Shown here piece by piece: positions 1 through 11,244 of a stretch of 64,000 nucleotides of DNA. Source of the DNA: Symbiodinium natans (Eukaryota > Sar > Dinophyceae > Suessiales > Symbiodiniaceae). Below the pieces are notes generated by a model. That model saw nothing but the letters and a program-made list of their open reading frames with translations, ran no database searches and had not been told where the DNA came from. Position 1 is the stretch's first letter. Every line of letters starts with the position of its first letter. The stretch is taken from assembly GCA_905221605.1 (NCBI GenBank), contig CAJNDS010000313.1, forward strand, positions 148,978 through 212,977, written 5' to 3'. Made by a program: the position numbers and the translations under genes.

Positions 1-3000
1 CTGCAGACCGTCACAGAAATAGGACGAAACGATCCTGAAGAATTTGAAAGCAGTCACCTGCCTGAAACAACTCCTGCACATCATTGCTATTCTGCTGTCA
101 ATTGTACATCGGAGCAAGTGTAGCCACCCACGAACAAGCAACAGCACTGGGCAACCATCCGACAGCAATTTTTTTGACTTCCACCCATACAGGACACCAA
201 GCGGACCAACTGCACCCCAGGTGACTGCCACCAGTAGCCGCATGGCAAGCGTCATGAATCGAAACGGCTCCTCATTCGGGACCTCCCAGTGTTTTTTCGG
301 CAGATTTGGCGGCTCTTTGATCTTTGGGTTGGGGGGGGATCAGCCACAACTCCTGCTCCAGGACTTTTCAGGGGAGTGCTTTAGGAGAGCGCGCTGAATC
401 GGGGGACTGGGGGTCTTATGGGGGGGTAGATTATTTGTGCGGTTCAGGTTGGTTTGTTGGCTTCGGGCTCGCATCCACACCCTACAAAGCCGGCTGGCAG
501 TTTGCAGATGCATTGAAGAGAGCCTTGAGTCGAGTTTCCTCATTCGTGTGGCGGCTTCAGCTGTGGGGATAACCAGATAACCCCGGGCAACAGACTCCGG
601 TAAGGGTACTCAAGAATGACAAGAGCCATCTCAGGACACCGCAGTAACCGTCGCAGAGTTGAGGAGGATGATGAGATGCGCACCTCAGAAGTTGCAAGAA
701 GCCTGAATCCCCTTTTCGGTGACTTCGGGTGACTTGATCTCAGATGAGGCACCAATGGCATGGACGACGCTCGTCATTTCCTGCTCAAGCAGATGCCTGC
801 CGGGATTTGCCGCGCCACCCGTAGTCTCGGTCTTTGTGGTTGATTGTCATGCTCTGCCAGGCCTTCTGTACGTCCTGGAGGTGGACTCAAACTCCCACGG
901 AGCAGCGGGAACTGCGAAAACGTGCACGATCGACGCCGTGCCCCAGAGTGCACACCTGCCCAAGCACCGCCTTTCTGAAGCATTCGCCCTTGCCCTTCTT
1001 GCCCTAACACCTGCTCGGAGCTATGGCAGCAACACGATATGAATCCTGCCACAGAAACGACAGTTCAAGCACTACCGCCCAGAGACTTAACCCGGACGAA
1101 AATTCCTAAAGCCTGACTCGCGCTGCTTACTTCACGGGCCATAGCTGAGTTGGCCGAGGCACATTAGCACGAAGACCAGTCCTTGGCCATATGCGCAGCA
1201 ACCGCACCATTTAAGCTCCCTTCAGTTCTCTCCCCTACCTCGGAATAACTATCAGTTGCCTGCACATTGCTTTCGCAGGTACCATGGGTCCAAGCCCAAA
1301 AAAACCCAGAGAGCCGAGCCAAGGGACCTCGCCATGACAACCTGGGCTGCAAAGCGTTCTTCGTGTCATCGAGCTGGAACGCCTTCGCTGGATTCTAATT
1401 ATAGATATATAGATATAGATATATAGATATACAGATATATAGGTATATAGATGCATAGATATATAGATATATAGATATATAGATATATAGATATATAGAT
1501 ATAAAGATATATATATATATATATGTATATGAAACATAACTAGAGGACGGTTGTCCCGGAAGCATTTTGGAGCCACGACTAAAGCCTCGCTTATTCATGC
1601 ACTGATAAACACGCACTGACTACGAAATTCATCATCATCCATGCATGCATCATCCATCACAACATCCAGTCATGCAGCAACGACAAAGGCGAAGAACCTT
1701 TTTGAAGACCACCTGCGTTGAAAACTCCGCGCCACGTCTTCGTTGATGAAACTTTCGCTGAAGGTGCGGCGGGTCCCGCCAACCCTGCCCCGTGCTTTTA
1801 AACCATGTTAATTTAAACGGGAAAACCCACGAGATCCATCATGCCATCCATCCAGGCATCCATCACGCCACCTCCGCCATGCTTTCGGGAAAATAGCATG
1901 ATGTAAAAAGAAACATACTGTAACATACATATAGATACATGTACAGACACACTTTCTGGGTTCAACCACATTTTGGTGCACTTTCTTGTTCACTTTCGCG
2001 GCCACATGCGACAGTCGCAGCAATGCACCAACCTGCCTCGTTGTTGATGGGAACGACCTCTCTGACCTCAGAATAGCGATTAAAGCACGGACTCACTTCT
2101 CTCCTTTCTTTCATGCTATGAGTGGCAGTAAGAGTTCCGATACGTCCCTGCCCCAACCAATGCCAGGCCACGCCCGTTTCCGAATGCGTCCGCACCGCAA
2201 TCTTTGTTTCATCCACCCGCTGCACTCCTAATTGGTGAGCACTGGTGCTAGGCAGTCGGTCATGAAAGGACTTCAATGGCACTCGATGCTGCTTGTCTCT
2301 GCCCTAAGCTTCACCGGATCAGCCTCAGACCGAATATCTGGTGTGAAGGCATAATCACCAAGCGGCTGTTCAAGTTGGAGATTAAGCTCAAGCCGAACTG
2401 TTCACCACGCCTCAGCTATGATTCAAGGACTCTCCCCCAATATCAGCGAGCCTCCTTTCAATAGCAATGTGTGGTCTCGGGCACCAGGAGGACTGTGGCT
2501 TGAGATGCTTGAGCCCTCAAGTCCCCTTGAGGTACCCAAAAGCCAAGCTGCCACATGCATAATCCCAGAATGGCACCGATCAGGTACAGCACAGTTCCTG
2601 TGCATCTGAGAATGGTCCCACTATTCTATCTCCCACTGCTCACAAGCTGAGAAGAGAATCCACCACAATTGCGCCGCCGCTACGTCGTCGCTACGTCGCT
2701 ATGTCTGCGCATGGGATGCCTCCCACGCCAATCGGAGTGGTGAGGCTACCCATGGCTTCCGGGCCTTTCACAGGGTGCAGATGCGTGTTTCCCAAAAACA
2801 GTGGTGCCCTTCTTCGGGGTTCAATCAATAAGGGTTCTTTGTGTTTAGGAGTATTTGAGGGGTTTAGATGGGGTAATGCCCAGTGGATCTGGGGATCTGG
2901 GAGGCTCTACGGATCCTTGTGAGCTCAGGCAGGAGCAGGCACAAAGCCAGAAAGCGATGCCACCGAAGAAGTTCAACACAGACGTCCACCACACCTGGGT
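1..3000. other. Non-coding region, no supported gene
   Basis: I found no exon with a recognisable domain or a convincing pair of splice sites here. The open frames are short and overlap on both strands. The only clear structure is the AT microsatellite at 1400-1530, listed separately. Around 1916-1932 is the string GTAACATAC flanked by AT-rich sequence, which recurs at both edges of the AT-rich island near 13.83 and 15.73 kb. The rest looks like ordinary dinoflagellate intergenic or intronic DNA. Confidence 0.5.
1400..1530. repeat. AT-rich microsatellite, ATATAGAT octamer
   Basis: About 130 bases are built from ATATAGAT/ATAGATAT units with scattered substitutions, ending in a pure AT run. 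Tyr/Ile/Ser-rich open frames on the minus strand here (YIYIS runs) are by-products of the repeat. Confidence 0.9.
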
Positions 3001-3011
3001 ATGGAAAGAGA

Positions 3012-3098
3012 GGGTTTAGGGTTTAGGGCTTAGGGCTTAGGGCTTAGGGCTTAAGGTTTAGGGTTTAGGGTTTAGGGTTTAGGGTTTAGGGTTTAGGG
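3012..3098 (+). repeat. Interstitial telomere-like array (TTTAGGG)n
   Basis: Roughly twelve units of TTTAGGG in plus-strand orientation, with a central block of CTTAGGG variants. TTTAGGG is the plant-type telomere repeat also used by dinoflagellates. The array lies inside the window with unique DNA on both sides and touches the 3' side of a candidate minus-strand exon, so it is interstitial, probably intronic, and not a chromosome end. Confidence 0.9.
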
Positions 3099-3099
3099 C

Positions 3100-4132
3100 C
3101 CAGCGATGTCCAGAGATGTTTGTATTTGGCTTTCTTCGGAGCCTTGAAGTACTTCCTCATAGACTCATAGTGTTGATCCAGGTTTGTACCTACTGGCAAT
3201 CCATGTTGCCATGCAAACCATGCGCACAAAAGCATGCTGCATGTGACCCCTTTGGTTGCACCGATGATGTCGAAAGGCCCATAGAGTCCGATCAAGAATT
3301 GACTGAGAACAGTCATCCGAAGTCAAAGACAATCGACACCAAGGCACATTCAGACCTATCAGGATGCAGCCCAGGCAGCAAAAGTGTCCGGTGCAGTCGC
3401 CCAGCAGCGGTTGTGAACCTCTACTGCTCAAGCTGCTATCGCAATCCACTCATGCAGCTATGAAACCGCAAAGCTGTGAAGGCTCATCGCCGATCATCGC
3501 CTTTTAAGGCAAGCAACAACCTCCATGATGCCGCCCGTGAAGAAGCAAAGGCCTGCAACATGGAAACACTCTGACCTTCCTGAAAGCGGCGGCTTCCGCG
3601 GCATCTCCATGCCTCCGAAGACCAGCGGCCACTCCACCATACTGACATGCCACTCCTCATTGGTACAGCGTAAGACTCAGCATCTGAAACTAGATGATGG
3701 ACGAGGCCCACAACTTGGACTCTCAACAGCATGCGAGCAACAGCCATCCTGCTTCATGCAAACTGCAAACGCAGGCTTTGCGTCTTGGAACATGACTTGA
3801 CGAAGCTGATGAGATTGCCAAGGCAACTTCCACTCCGAAACCGACCCTTACACGAGTGTTGGGGTTGGAAGCATCAGAGCCTCTATTAGACACAAGCGGA
3901 AGATAGTCGCCATGGTAGCACAAGTACTGGTTACGAGGACCTATGTGGACTGCTGATCACTACGCCGACGACTGCCACCGCTGCCTCCGCCCTGCGCGAA
4001 CTTGCAGCACCAACGCATGCAACTAACATGCACCCTGCCTTCGGCACGTCGAAGATGTCCACAGTGTTTGCTACTTGGTATAAAACTGCGCCAGTCATGT
4101 AAATGACCCATCCTCGGCGATCCACAAATCGC
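3100..4132 (-). CDS. Candidate multi-exon membrane protein, function unknown
   Basis: Several minus-strand segments read as exons of one hydrophobic protein. The best is 4132-4039, opened by a CAG acceptor and closed by a GC donor (GAAG|GCAGGG). It encodes RFVDRRGWVIYMTG followed by AVLYQVANTVDIFDVPK. Near 3650-3590 a stretch reads MVEWPLVFGGMEMPRKPPLS, and near 3560-3510 one reads LCFFTGGIMEVVACL. Between 3296 and 3100 lies FLIGLYGPFDIIGATKGV and then a helix-like run (CSMLLCAWFAWQHGL). The order and alternating hydrophobicity suggest a polytopic membrane protein. Phases between the later segments are not resolved, no start or stop was found, and I do not recognise the family. The TTTAGGG array at 3012-3098 would lie in its intron or 3' flank. 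Confidence 0.35.
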
Positions 4133-4139
4133 CTGCTCC

Positions 4140-6150
4140 TTCTTGCTGCAGGTCTTCTTTAAGGTTTATCTTGACGGATCGGTCCGCTGAGGCTGCTACC
4201 AAGTATGGAGGACAGCGGCTGGTACCAGTAGACCTCACCTGAGCCGGCGTGCGTGCTGGGAGATGCTAGAATGTCCATAGTGCCCTCAACCCGACAAGGA
4301 CGGCAGAAGCTGTTCTGCTCAGCAGCTGCCAGCAGAACTTTCGGCATCGTCGCCATTCTCGCCTCCACCTGCAACCGCCACAGCCGCTTAGTGCCCAGGT
4401 CTCACGTTGCGCCCGGGTGCTTCAGCTACGTTCGGCTTTCGGACTTCAGGGTGCGAAATTCAGCCTGGGGTTCAACGCTCTGCCCCCAAAAAGTTAGGCA
4501 TGTGCAGGGGTGATAACGTGATGCCATGGAGCCCCCCCAGGTGCCTTCGGCACTGTCCTCTTTTGCCTCTAGCAGGACATTGTAGAGAGCTCTCCAGTCG
4601 CACCAGATCAGGTTGGCTCCTTTGTCTCACGGGGAACAGGGGGGCTGTGCGGCACGGCTGAGGCTGCAGTCGAGGCGCTTTTCTCGGCAACATCAACATC
4701 CATGTTGATCAGCTCCAAGTAGCCTGAGCCGGATTTGCTGACCACGCTTTGTGACTTTGGACAACCTCATCACGAGAAGCCTACCAGTGGAAAGCGCTTC
4801 TGCCATGCCCCGTACCCAGGCAGCCCCCGCTAGTTGACAGCAGACAGGCATGCAGCCGAACAAGCTGGCTTCCACTGATGCCTATATAGCTGAGCATCCC
4901 ATGTAGATGCCGGATCCAAATGTCGAAGTCCCCACCAAGAGCGGGATCTTGCTTATCCAGAACCTCTGTTGCATGTTTAGGACTTGGTGGAAGGGCCTGC
5001 TAGGCTGTCCTGTCCCAAGTGCAAATTCAAGGTCGAGGACTTTCAGAACTTCATTATACAAAGCCATTCACATCATTCAATAAGCAGGACAGGCACCGAC
5101 CGCAAGCATTTTGGAGGCTGTTGGTATGCGATGTGTGCTCATCCTGTTCACAGTGAGGGCTTCGGATTCGGCCTTTCTGTTGCTGGATCTGAAAATCTCA
5201 CACTAAACTCCTCAGCACGGCAGAGATATGGCTGTGTTGTGCATCGGATAGTGCATCGGCAACACCACAACACCTCCCGGACTGGGATGTTCCAGCAAAA
5301 GGCACGTCATTCGCAATGGCGCTCCAGGCCAGAATGCGTCGAAGAGAGGTGGCCAAAGGAAGAGGAGGCAGCCTTCCACCTGAGCGAATCCGCACAGGCC
5401 GAGAGCAGCTAGCACTGAAGCTGAAACTCGAAACAACCCAACATGACGGGATGATGTTGGGCACGGAGGGTTCCCATTGGAGCCAAGAGGCAAAGAGGAC
5501 CCCGATCCTTGGGCACGGCAAACCCCGGGGCTGAAGTTGTAAGTTGTCCGTCAACTGGAATAGCCGCCACGTACCACAAGTGCATCATGCAATGCCCTAC
5601 CACTTTGACTTTTGCCACCGACTGAGTCGGGGGAGGCTGATGGCGCTAGTGGCAGGGTTTTGGAGCAAGATTCTCCATGGAGAACTATGGAAAACCCTGC
5701 AACGGATAGCCCCAAACGCATTTTCTTCCTACGCTCACCGAGCTTTGCTCTTAGCAAACTCGAAGCATCAGGAAAGTGTTCCTGAATGCACGTATCTTGC
5801 CCCTCAGCACATGGGGCTGAGACGTGTGCTCATGGCACTGCTCTCAAGGGACGGCTCCACGGGCACAACAGAAGCAAAGGAGCAGATACAGGCAGAATGA
5901 GATGATGCAATCGATCTAGCCTTGGACAGCCTGACTAGTAACTAGGCTCTAACATGCATGAATGCCGCCATGCAGGCGGCCTTCACTACAGCTGCATCTG
6001 CCAAGGTTCCAATATGCACACGTCCGCCTAAAGTTAAAGTTGGATACCGTCGGGTACCAGTATTCGAAGGTGCGCTGATTCCTGCACAAGCACGCGAGAG
6101 CTCAGATCTCGAACAAAGAAATAAACTTCGCAGTGCACCACTCATCTAGA
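4140..6150. other. No supported gene
   Basis: Open frames occur on both strands but none has a recognisable domain. Two minus-strand stretches could be isolated exons: near 5067-4990 (YNEVLKVLDLEFALGTG) and near 4800-4710 (AEALSTGRLLVMRLSKV). Neither has a supporting neighbour in phase. I see nothing else of note. Confidence 0.4.
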
Positions 6151-6161
6151 CTGAAGCAGAG

Positions 6162-6480
6162 TCTCTTGTTATTCTTCTTGTTTCTTCTTATTCTTCTTAT
6201 GTTTCTTCTTCTTCTTCTTATTCTTCTTATTCTTCTTCTTCTTCTTCTGATTCTCCTTCTCCTTCTCCTTCGCCTTCTCCTTCTCCTTCTCCTTCTCCTT
6301 CTCCTTCTCCTTCTCCTTCTCCTTCTCCTTCTCCTTCTCCTTCTCCTTCTCCTTCTCCTTCTCCTTCTCCTTCTTTCTTATTCTTCTTCTTCTTCTCCTT
6401 CTCCTTCTCCTTCTCCTTCTCCTTCTCCTTCTCCTTCTCCTTCTCCTTCTCCTCCTCCTCCTCACTCTCTCTCTCTCCCC
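6162..6480. repeat. Long pyrimidine microsatellite (TTC)n / (CTTCTC)n
   Basis: About 300 bases of plus-strand CTT and CTTCTC units, ending in CTC and CT runs. It creates long artificial frames: poly-Leu/Ser/Pro on plus, and poly-Lys/Glu, Arg or Gly/Glu on minus. None should be taken as a gene. The purine/pyrimidine asymmetry and mirror symmetry could support triplex (H-DNA) structure. Confidence 0.95.
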
Positions 6481-6792
6481 TTGCAAGACCGTGATGCACT
6501 GGATTGTAGCGCAAATGGAAATCGAGATGCACTGAGCGAGTTTGAAAGCTTGGTCACAACCAAGCCTATTCCGGAGGTGCGTGGCATGGCGATTCTCGCC
6601 CTTTGCGCCCTTGGCATCGCCCTGTCCTTCAGAAACAGTGCGTCACAATGCTTCGTGCTCACGATGCCTGAACAGCACAGCAACCCTCATGAGGGATATT
6701 GTTGCAAAAGAACTCGGATGCCTGCTCTGAGAAGTTCTGCCAAGGGTCGCCACTTAAGGTAAGAGTCTCTCCAGTTCGCGTACCTAGGGCAA

Positions 6793-6950
6793 GGAGGGAG
6801 GGGGAGGGGGAGGGCGAGGGGGAAGGGGAAGGGGGCAAGAGCGAGAGCAGCAGAGCGAGAGCAGCAGAGCGAGAGCAGCAGAGCGAGAGCAGCAGAGCGA
6901 GAGCAGCAGAGCGAGAGCGAGAGCGAGAACGAGAGCAGCAGAGCGACTCA
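6793..6950. repeat. GA-rich minisatellite with GAGCAGCAGAGC units
   Basis: A GGGAGG/GGGAAG tract (6793-6835) is followed by about seven tandem copies of a 15-base unit containing GAGAGCAGCAGAGC, then shorter GAGAGC units. The purine-rich strand is plus. The Glu/Ser/Arg-rich plus frame through it is a by-product. Confidence 0.9.
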
Positions 6951-8390
6951 GCATGGTATCCTCGCTGGATGAACTCCTCTGTGAAGTCGAAGAGGTCGCT
7001 CACCTGACACGTTGGCGAAGGCACACATGATAAAAGAAATGGCCAAGGGCAGTCGACTATGGTTGAAAGTTCTTGTCGCAGTCTACGGGAACCGAAGCTC
7101 ATCAAGGGAGCACTAGTTGAGCCTGCGATGAATCTGTCGCAGAAGCAACTCACACCATCTGGGGGCAAGTGGAACAAGAGATGCATCACATAGATGAGAG
7201 AAGTTCTGGCAACGCACCCCCAAGATTAGGCGCCCTTCATCTATGCCGGATCTCCAACGCAAAGCTAGGATCCTGGGGCTCGCGCAGGTCTTTTTGAGTG
7301 TGGCAGCTCCTTCGCAGAAGCCTGACTCCGATCCTGAATTTCGACGATGAACGAGCCAAGGGCAGACATGGGCAGATTGTCCACACTCAGTTTTGCAATA
7401 GCTTTGGATGAAACGATCACACATGTCGTCGAGCGTCGGATGCCTGACGCGACAGCAGTGGCGCTTGCAGCTGCGAGAGGGTCCTTAACAGCTCTCTCTC
7501 GCGTGGCAAAGCTTGGCAGCATGTGGCGAGTGTGCCCATGCCCCCTGACGCAACGCTTCGAGATATTTGTGAGATTGGTTGAGGTGCCTCTCTAGAACTA
7601 GAATAGGGAAAGCGAACCCAAAGTACAAGAGCGGCTACTCGGCACAGCTGCAACTTCGTGGCTTCACCGGGAGTATGGTTGTCGGCGAATCATCCACCAT
7701 TGCTGTTCTCACTGCTTTGGCGGACCCGTCGATGTGAGGCATTGACCTGCATCATGTTGTTAAGAAGTTGATAGGTGTGTTGGTCAAGCTCCTAAGTGCA
7801 CCCTTAAAGGGCAAGCTGTGAGCCAGGATGGGACCAGATGAGAAGTCGGAAACACCAAGTCTCGACAGGACAAGTCAAGTCTTGCAGACCGCGGCCCATC
7901 AAAATGGTCCCAGGCAGCTGGGTCAGGCTCGGGTCGTGTCAGGCTCAGGCATCGAGCAGTTTAAGTGGTTCGAGGACATCCGACGGTTTCACAAGTGCCT
8001 CGGCGCATTAGCACGAGGGACTGGCAAAGAAGCGCCGGGCACTAGAGCTACTATCGCTTGCTGTCACAGTTCGGGTTATCCTCCATCTGAGCGGTTTGAG
8101 CAGTGCAGCAAGCGAAAACAGAGCAAGTCGACTTAAAACTTTGCCCGTGCTACAAGCGCGCGGAGGGCGAGGTACACTGCCAATGAACTCCCGCTAGCTG
8201 CCGGCGGAACGCGCTTTGCTACTGCAAGTTACACGAACCGCACATTGCACACTGGATGCGTGACACATTCATCGGCTACTCACAGGCGCAGGTTACCATG
8301 GATGCCACGGCTGCCCCAGCGCCCACAAGCTCTGCAAACCGCATCACCGTGGCCGGTCCTCTCTGGACAAGGGAAACATGAAACCAGCAT
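6951..8390. other. No firm gene; one frame-ambiguous coding-like stretch
   Basis: Between about 7340 and 7530 both strands stay open with reasonable amino-acid composition. Plus reads TLSFAIALDETITHVVERRM, and minus reads VDNLPMSALGSFIVEIQD near the same place. Without a homologue or clear splice sites I cannot choose. The remainder shows nothing distinctive. Confidence 0.35.
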
Positions 8391-8393
8391 ATT

Positions 8394-8468
8394 AGGGTTT
8401 AGGGTTTAGGGTTTAGGGTTTAGGGTTTAGGGTTTAGGGTTTAGGGTTTAGGGTTTAGGGATGGTTTA
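8394..8468 (+). repeat. Interstitial (TTTAGGG)n array, first block
   Basis: About ten near-perfect TTTAGGG units in plus orientation, ending in a broken unit (GGGATGGTTTAGGG). It is separated by about 110 bases of unique sequence from a second block in the same orientation. Confidence 0.95.
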
Positions 8469-8577
8469 GGGTTCCCTTTGGCCATGTCCCCCGAGGCCCA
8501 CCTCGATTTTACTCACCGTCGTCAGTCTGCTGGGACTCTGGAAGGAGGCCCTTCAAGTTCCTTGCCATGCCCAGCAC

Positions 8578-8691
8578 GGTTTAGGGTTTAGGGTTTAGGG
8601 TTTAGGGTTTAGGGTTTAGGGTTTAGGGTTTAGGGTTTAGGGTTTAGGGTTTAGGGTTTAGGGTTTAGGGTTTAGGGTCTAAGGTTTAGGA
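8578..8691 (+). repeat. Interstitial (TTTAGGG)n array, second block
   Basis: About fifteen near-perfect TTTAGGG units in plus orientation, with the last two degenerate (TCTAAGG, TTTAGGA). The near-perfect core suggests a recent origin or ongoing homogenisation. Confidence 0.95.
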
Positions 8692-8839
8692 ATCATGTCA
8701 TGAGAAAAAGCAAAAAGCACAAGGCGGACGACCCGCCCCCCGAGCTGCTCGGGACTCAGAGGTCGCGTCAAAGCACATGCGGCCCCGCGTCGGCGGGATG
8801 TTCGGATTCGGAGGCAGGCGATTCTCTTGCCTGGCACAC

Positions 8840-8936
8840 CCTGAACCCTCAACCCTCAACCCTAAACCCTACACCCTGAACACTGAACCCCAACCCGAAA
8901 CCCCAAACCCCAAACCCCAAACATCCCCAAACCCTA
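8840..8936 (-). repeat. Degenerate CCCTAAA-type array, inverted relative to its neighbours
   Basis: A C-rich stretch with units such as CCCTAAA, CCCTCAA, CCCTGAA and CCCCAAA. It is the reverse-complement orientation of the two arrays just upstream and is much more diverged. Together the three blocks form an inverted layout of telomere-like DNA over 540 bases. Confidence 0.8.
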
Positions 8937-10470
8937 TTCCCTCTATGAGTCGGTGATTCCCCGATTCCCTGGTGCCGGACTTCTCCGGCCTCCATTCTTC
9001 GTCGGTGATGTATGCGTAGATCATGGCGTCAGAGACCTTAGAGGGAGATCTTTGGGGACTCAGAAACTCAAGGAGAATCAGAGGCTGTGCGTTTAGGAGA
9101 AATGCCTTTTCAGAAAGCAAGTGCTTGGTGGCAGCTTGGCTCTCTGGCCGTGTCAAAGACCGTCATGAACGCCAAGGAGATCGCAAAGCAAACGATGGCG
9201 CCCACGGCCTTTGCAGCTCTGAACCGATGAAAGTGCCGCAGAAACTCAATCCAGTCTTATGCCTCTGCTGAGCAGGGTGCTGCCACCAAGTCGGGCTGCG
9301 CCACGAAGTGCTCTGAGCTGGGGTCGTTGAATTGCTCAAGGTGTCGTACCTGGGAGAGACATGCGGCGCCCCGAAGCCCGAATACTAAGCACATCCAAAA
9401 GGCTCAAGAAGCCGGCTCAAAAAAGACCGCTTTTTCTGCAAAGTGGCGACGAGGTAGGTAAAATATCCCCCGAGTCCGGGGATCGCCACATTCCCAAGCA
9501 CCTCTGAAGCATCGACATGCAGCGACGCTCCGAAACAAACATCCAAAAAAAGCCAACTGAGAGCCACTTCTGTCCTCCTGAAGAACGCTTAAACTTATTA
9601 AACAGTTACCTGGAAGAGGATGGTTGCCCCGTTCAGCAGGCCGAGCTCCAAGATGTTGGAGGCCATGAGGCGCAAGGCCCTCTCACAGGCGCGCGATCTC
9701 AGAATCCCCAGAGATCGGTGAAGGCCCTTAGAACCGTAGGAACCCCGTTAAGTCTCCTGTCTGCGGCCGCGCAGTAGCTGTCCGAGTTCACTGCGATCAT
9801 TACATAAGCTCCTTGGCAAAAAGGCAAGGCTTCCTTCGAGTCGCAAACAGTTCAGCACAAGCAGAGTGGCCAGCGGTCCTTTATTGAGGTATCGTAGAAT
9901 TGACTCCACGCACTACAAGCCTCAGCGGTTGAATCTGAAGCTATCCGTAGTTTCTACGCACCAAAGCCTGACAAAACTTCGCGGGAGCTTGCAGGCAAGG
10001 GTCAACAGCAGCAACAAGCAGCAGTTGTTCTCGCGACATCCTCAGCTCGGGGTTGTAAGCATGGCGCAGTGCCTCGAACGTCTTCGAACCAAGTCCAAGC
10101 AACATTCCCATCCTCGTCCTTGCTAGTTGTAGAGCGGACCTCCGGACGCCGATTCACAAGTTTCCCCACCGCAGCTATACAACAAGGATGTAGCACAACG
10201 TAGGACAATGCAGGATTAGAGCAGGCTCTCAGACACGCGCAGAGACAGTGAGATTTGCACGCAGCCAACCTTAATGGCACACTCCTATGATACAGCAGCT
10301 TAACAAGTGAATCGGTCGAACTGCCTCTAATTCACGTGCAAAGTTGAAAGCTGGGCATTGCCAGCCAAATGCACCGACAATTGGGTGCTCTCGCTCTCCA
10401 AAAGAACTCGGATTTGGTCCTCAGAGCTCGCAGAAGTCTTAGACCTCGCCACCCGCGGCTGGAGTGGAGC
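8937..10470. other. No supported gene
   Basis: Short frames on both strands, none with a recognisable domain. A Cys/Ala-rich minus frame near 10280-10000 has no splice support. If the secreted-protein gene at 10.5-11.2 kb has further exons they would fall here, but I could not identify one. Confidence 0.4.
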
Positions 10471-10474
10471 ATGC

Positions 10475-11244
10475 CTGGCTTGAGAGCGCCACCTGGACGG
10501 TCCAGGGCTTCACAATGTTCACAACGAACTGGTCCTGGTCCGGGCAGTACCTGACGCTGTACTCCGCAGAGCCCAGGCCACAGTCAGCCTCGTTCTCAAT
10601 CGTCACCGCGTTGTCCTGCCGTTTGGGGGGATTCATGTGCTGGGGATGTTGGGGAGGCCGATTTGCTCCTCTCCTACTTCTAGTCAGGCGCGGGGGGGGG
10701 GGGGGGGGGAGAGTGCACACACACAATGACAAGGCAAACCGCAAAATTGGGAAGCAAATGAGATGTCCTGGTTCTGGAATGCGGCACCATCGCACTGACC
10801 AGCCTGAGGTCCCTCGGCCTTCATGTCCACCACGCCAGTTGAGCCGTCGAAGCTGAGGACCTGGTACGGTTTTTGAAAGATTTCTTGCTCAACCACGGGG
10901 CTCTGAGGGCAAGCGTCCGATGCCCCTGTCGCTTGCCTTGAGTGAGAAGGTCTCCATCAACAGCTGGCCGCCATAGCAGCGGGGGCTCCCGTTCTCGATG
11001 GTGGGAAGGTTCCTGGCTGCGAGCGGCAGGACCAAGCCCAAAATAAAGAGAGCCAGGGAGCTGGCAGTACAGGGCTCTCATGCGTTTGGGCTTGCTTCAG
11101 CCAAGGTCTGACAAACGGAGAGTATAAATGCTTTCCCGAGGTCCCCTCGCCCGAGCATGCCATCAGGGTCTTGGTGCCCCGAAGGCTGTTTGTGTCGGCC
11201 GCAGCCAAGAAGGGCAAGATCATGAAGATCAGGGCACGGGCCAT
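10475..11244 (-). CDS. Secreted protein of unknown function, four exons (3' end open)
   Basis: The proposed start is the ATG at 11244-11242, because a classical signal peptide follows at once (MARALIFMILPFLAAADT). Exons 2-4 join in phase: 11016-10937 (RNLPTIENGSPRCYGGQLLM...), 10902-10804 (SPVVEQEIFQKPYQVLSF and FDGSTGVVDMKAEGPQ), and 10615-10475 (DNAVTIENEADCGLG, YCPDQDQFVVNIVKPWTV). The donors after exons 2, 3 and 4 all read as GC (CAAG|GCAAG, TCAG|GCTGG, CCAG|GCATG), a boundary type known from dinoflagellates. The end of exon 1 is unresolved; two donors would give the required phase. No stop codon was placed, so the model is 3'-incomplete. Paired Cys and Gly/Pro-rich segments suggest an extracellular domain, but I recognise no family. 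The poly-G tract at 10692-10709 lies in intron 3. Confidence 0.5.
10692..10709. repeat. Poly-G tract
   Basis: Eighteen consecutive G on plus, in the putative third intron of the minus-strand secreted-protein gene. Similar homopolymer C/G runs occur at 13897-13913, 15641-15659, 18331-18346 and 52291-52307. Confidence 0.9.

Noticed and set aside
6133-6762. 209-codon plus frame rich in Leu/Ser/Pro, with matching Lys/Glu and Arg frames on minus
   Set aside because: Produced entirely by the CTT/CTTCTC microsatellite; the non-repeat flanks show no domain.
8394-8691. Chromosome end
   Set aside because: The TTTAGGG arrays are interior, short and followed by unique sequence.
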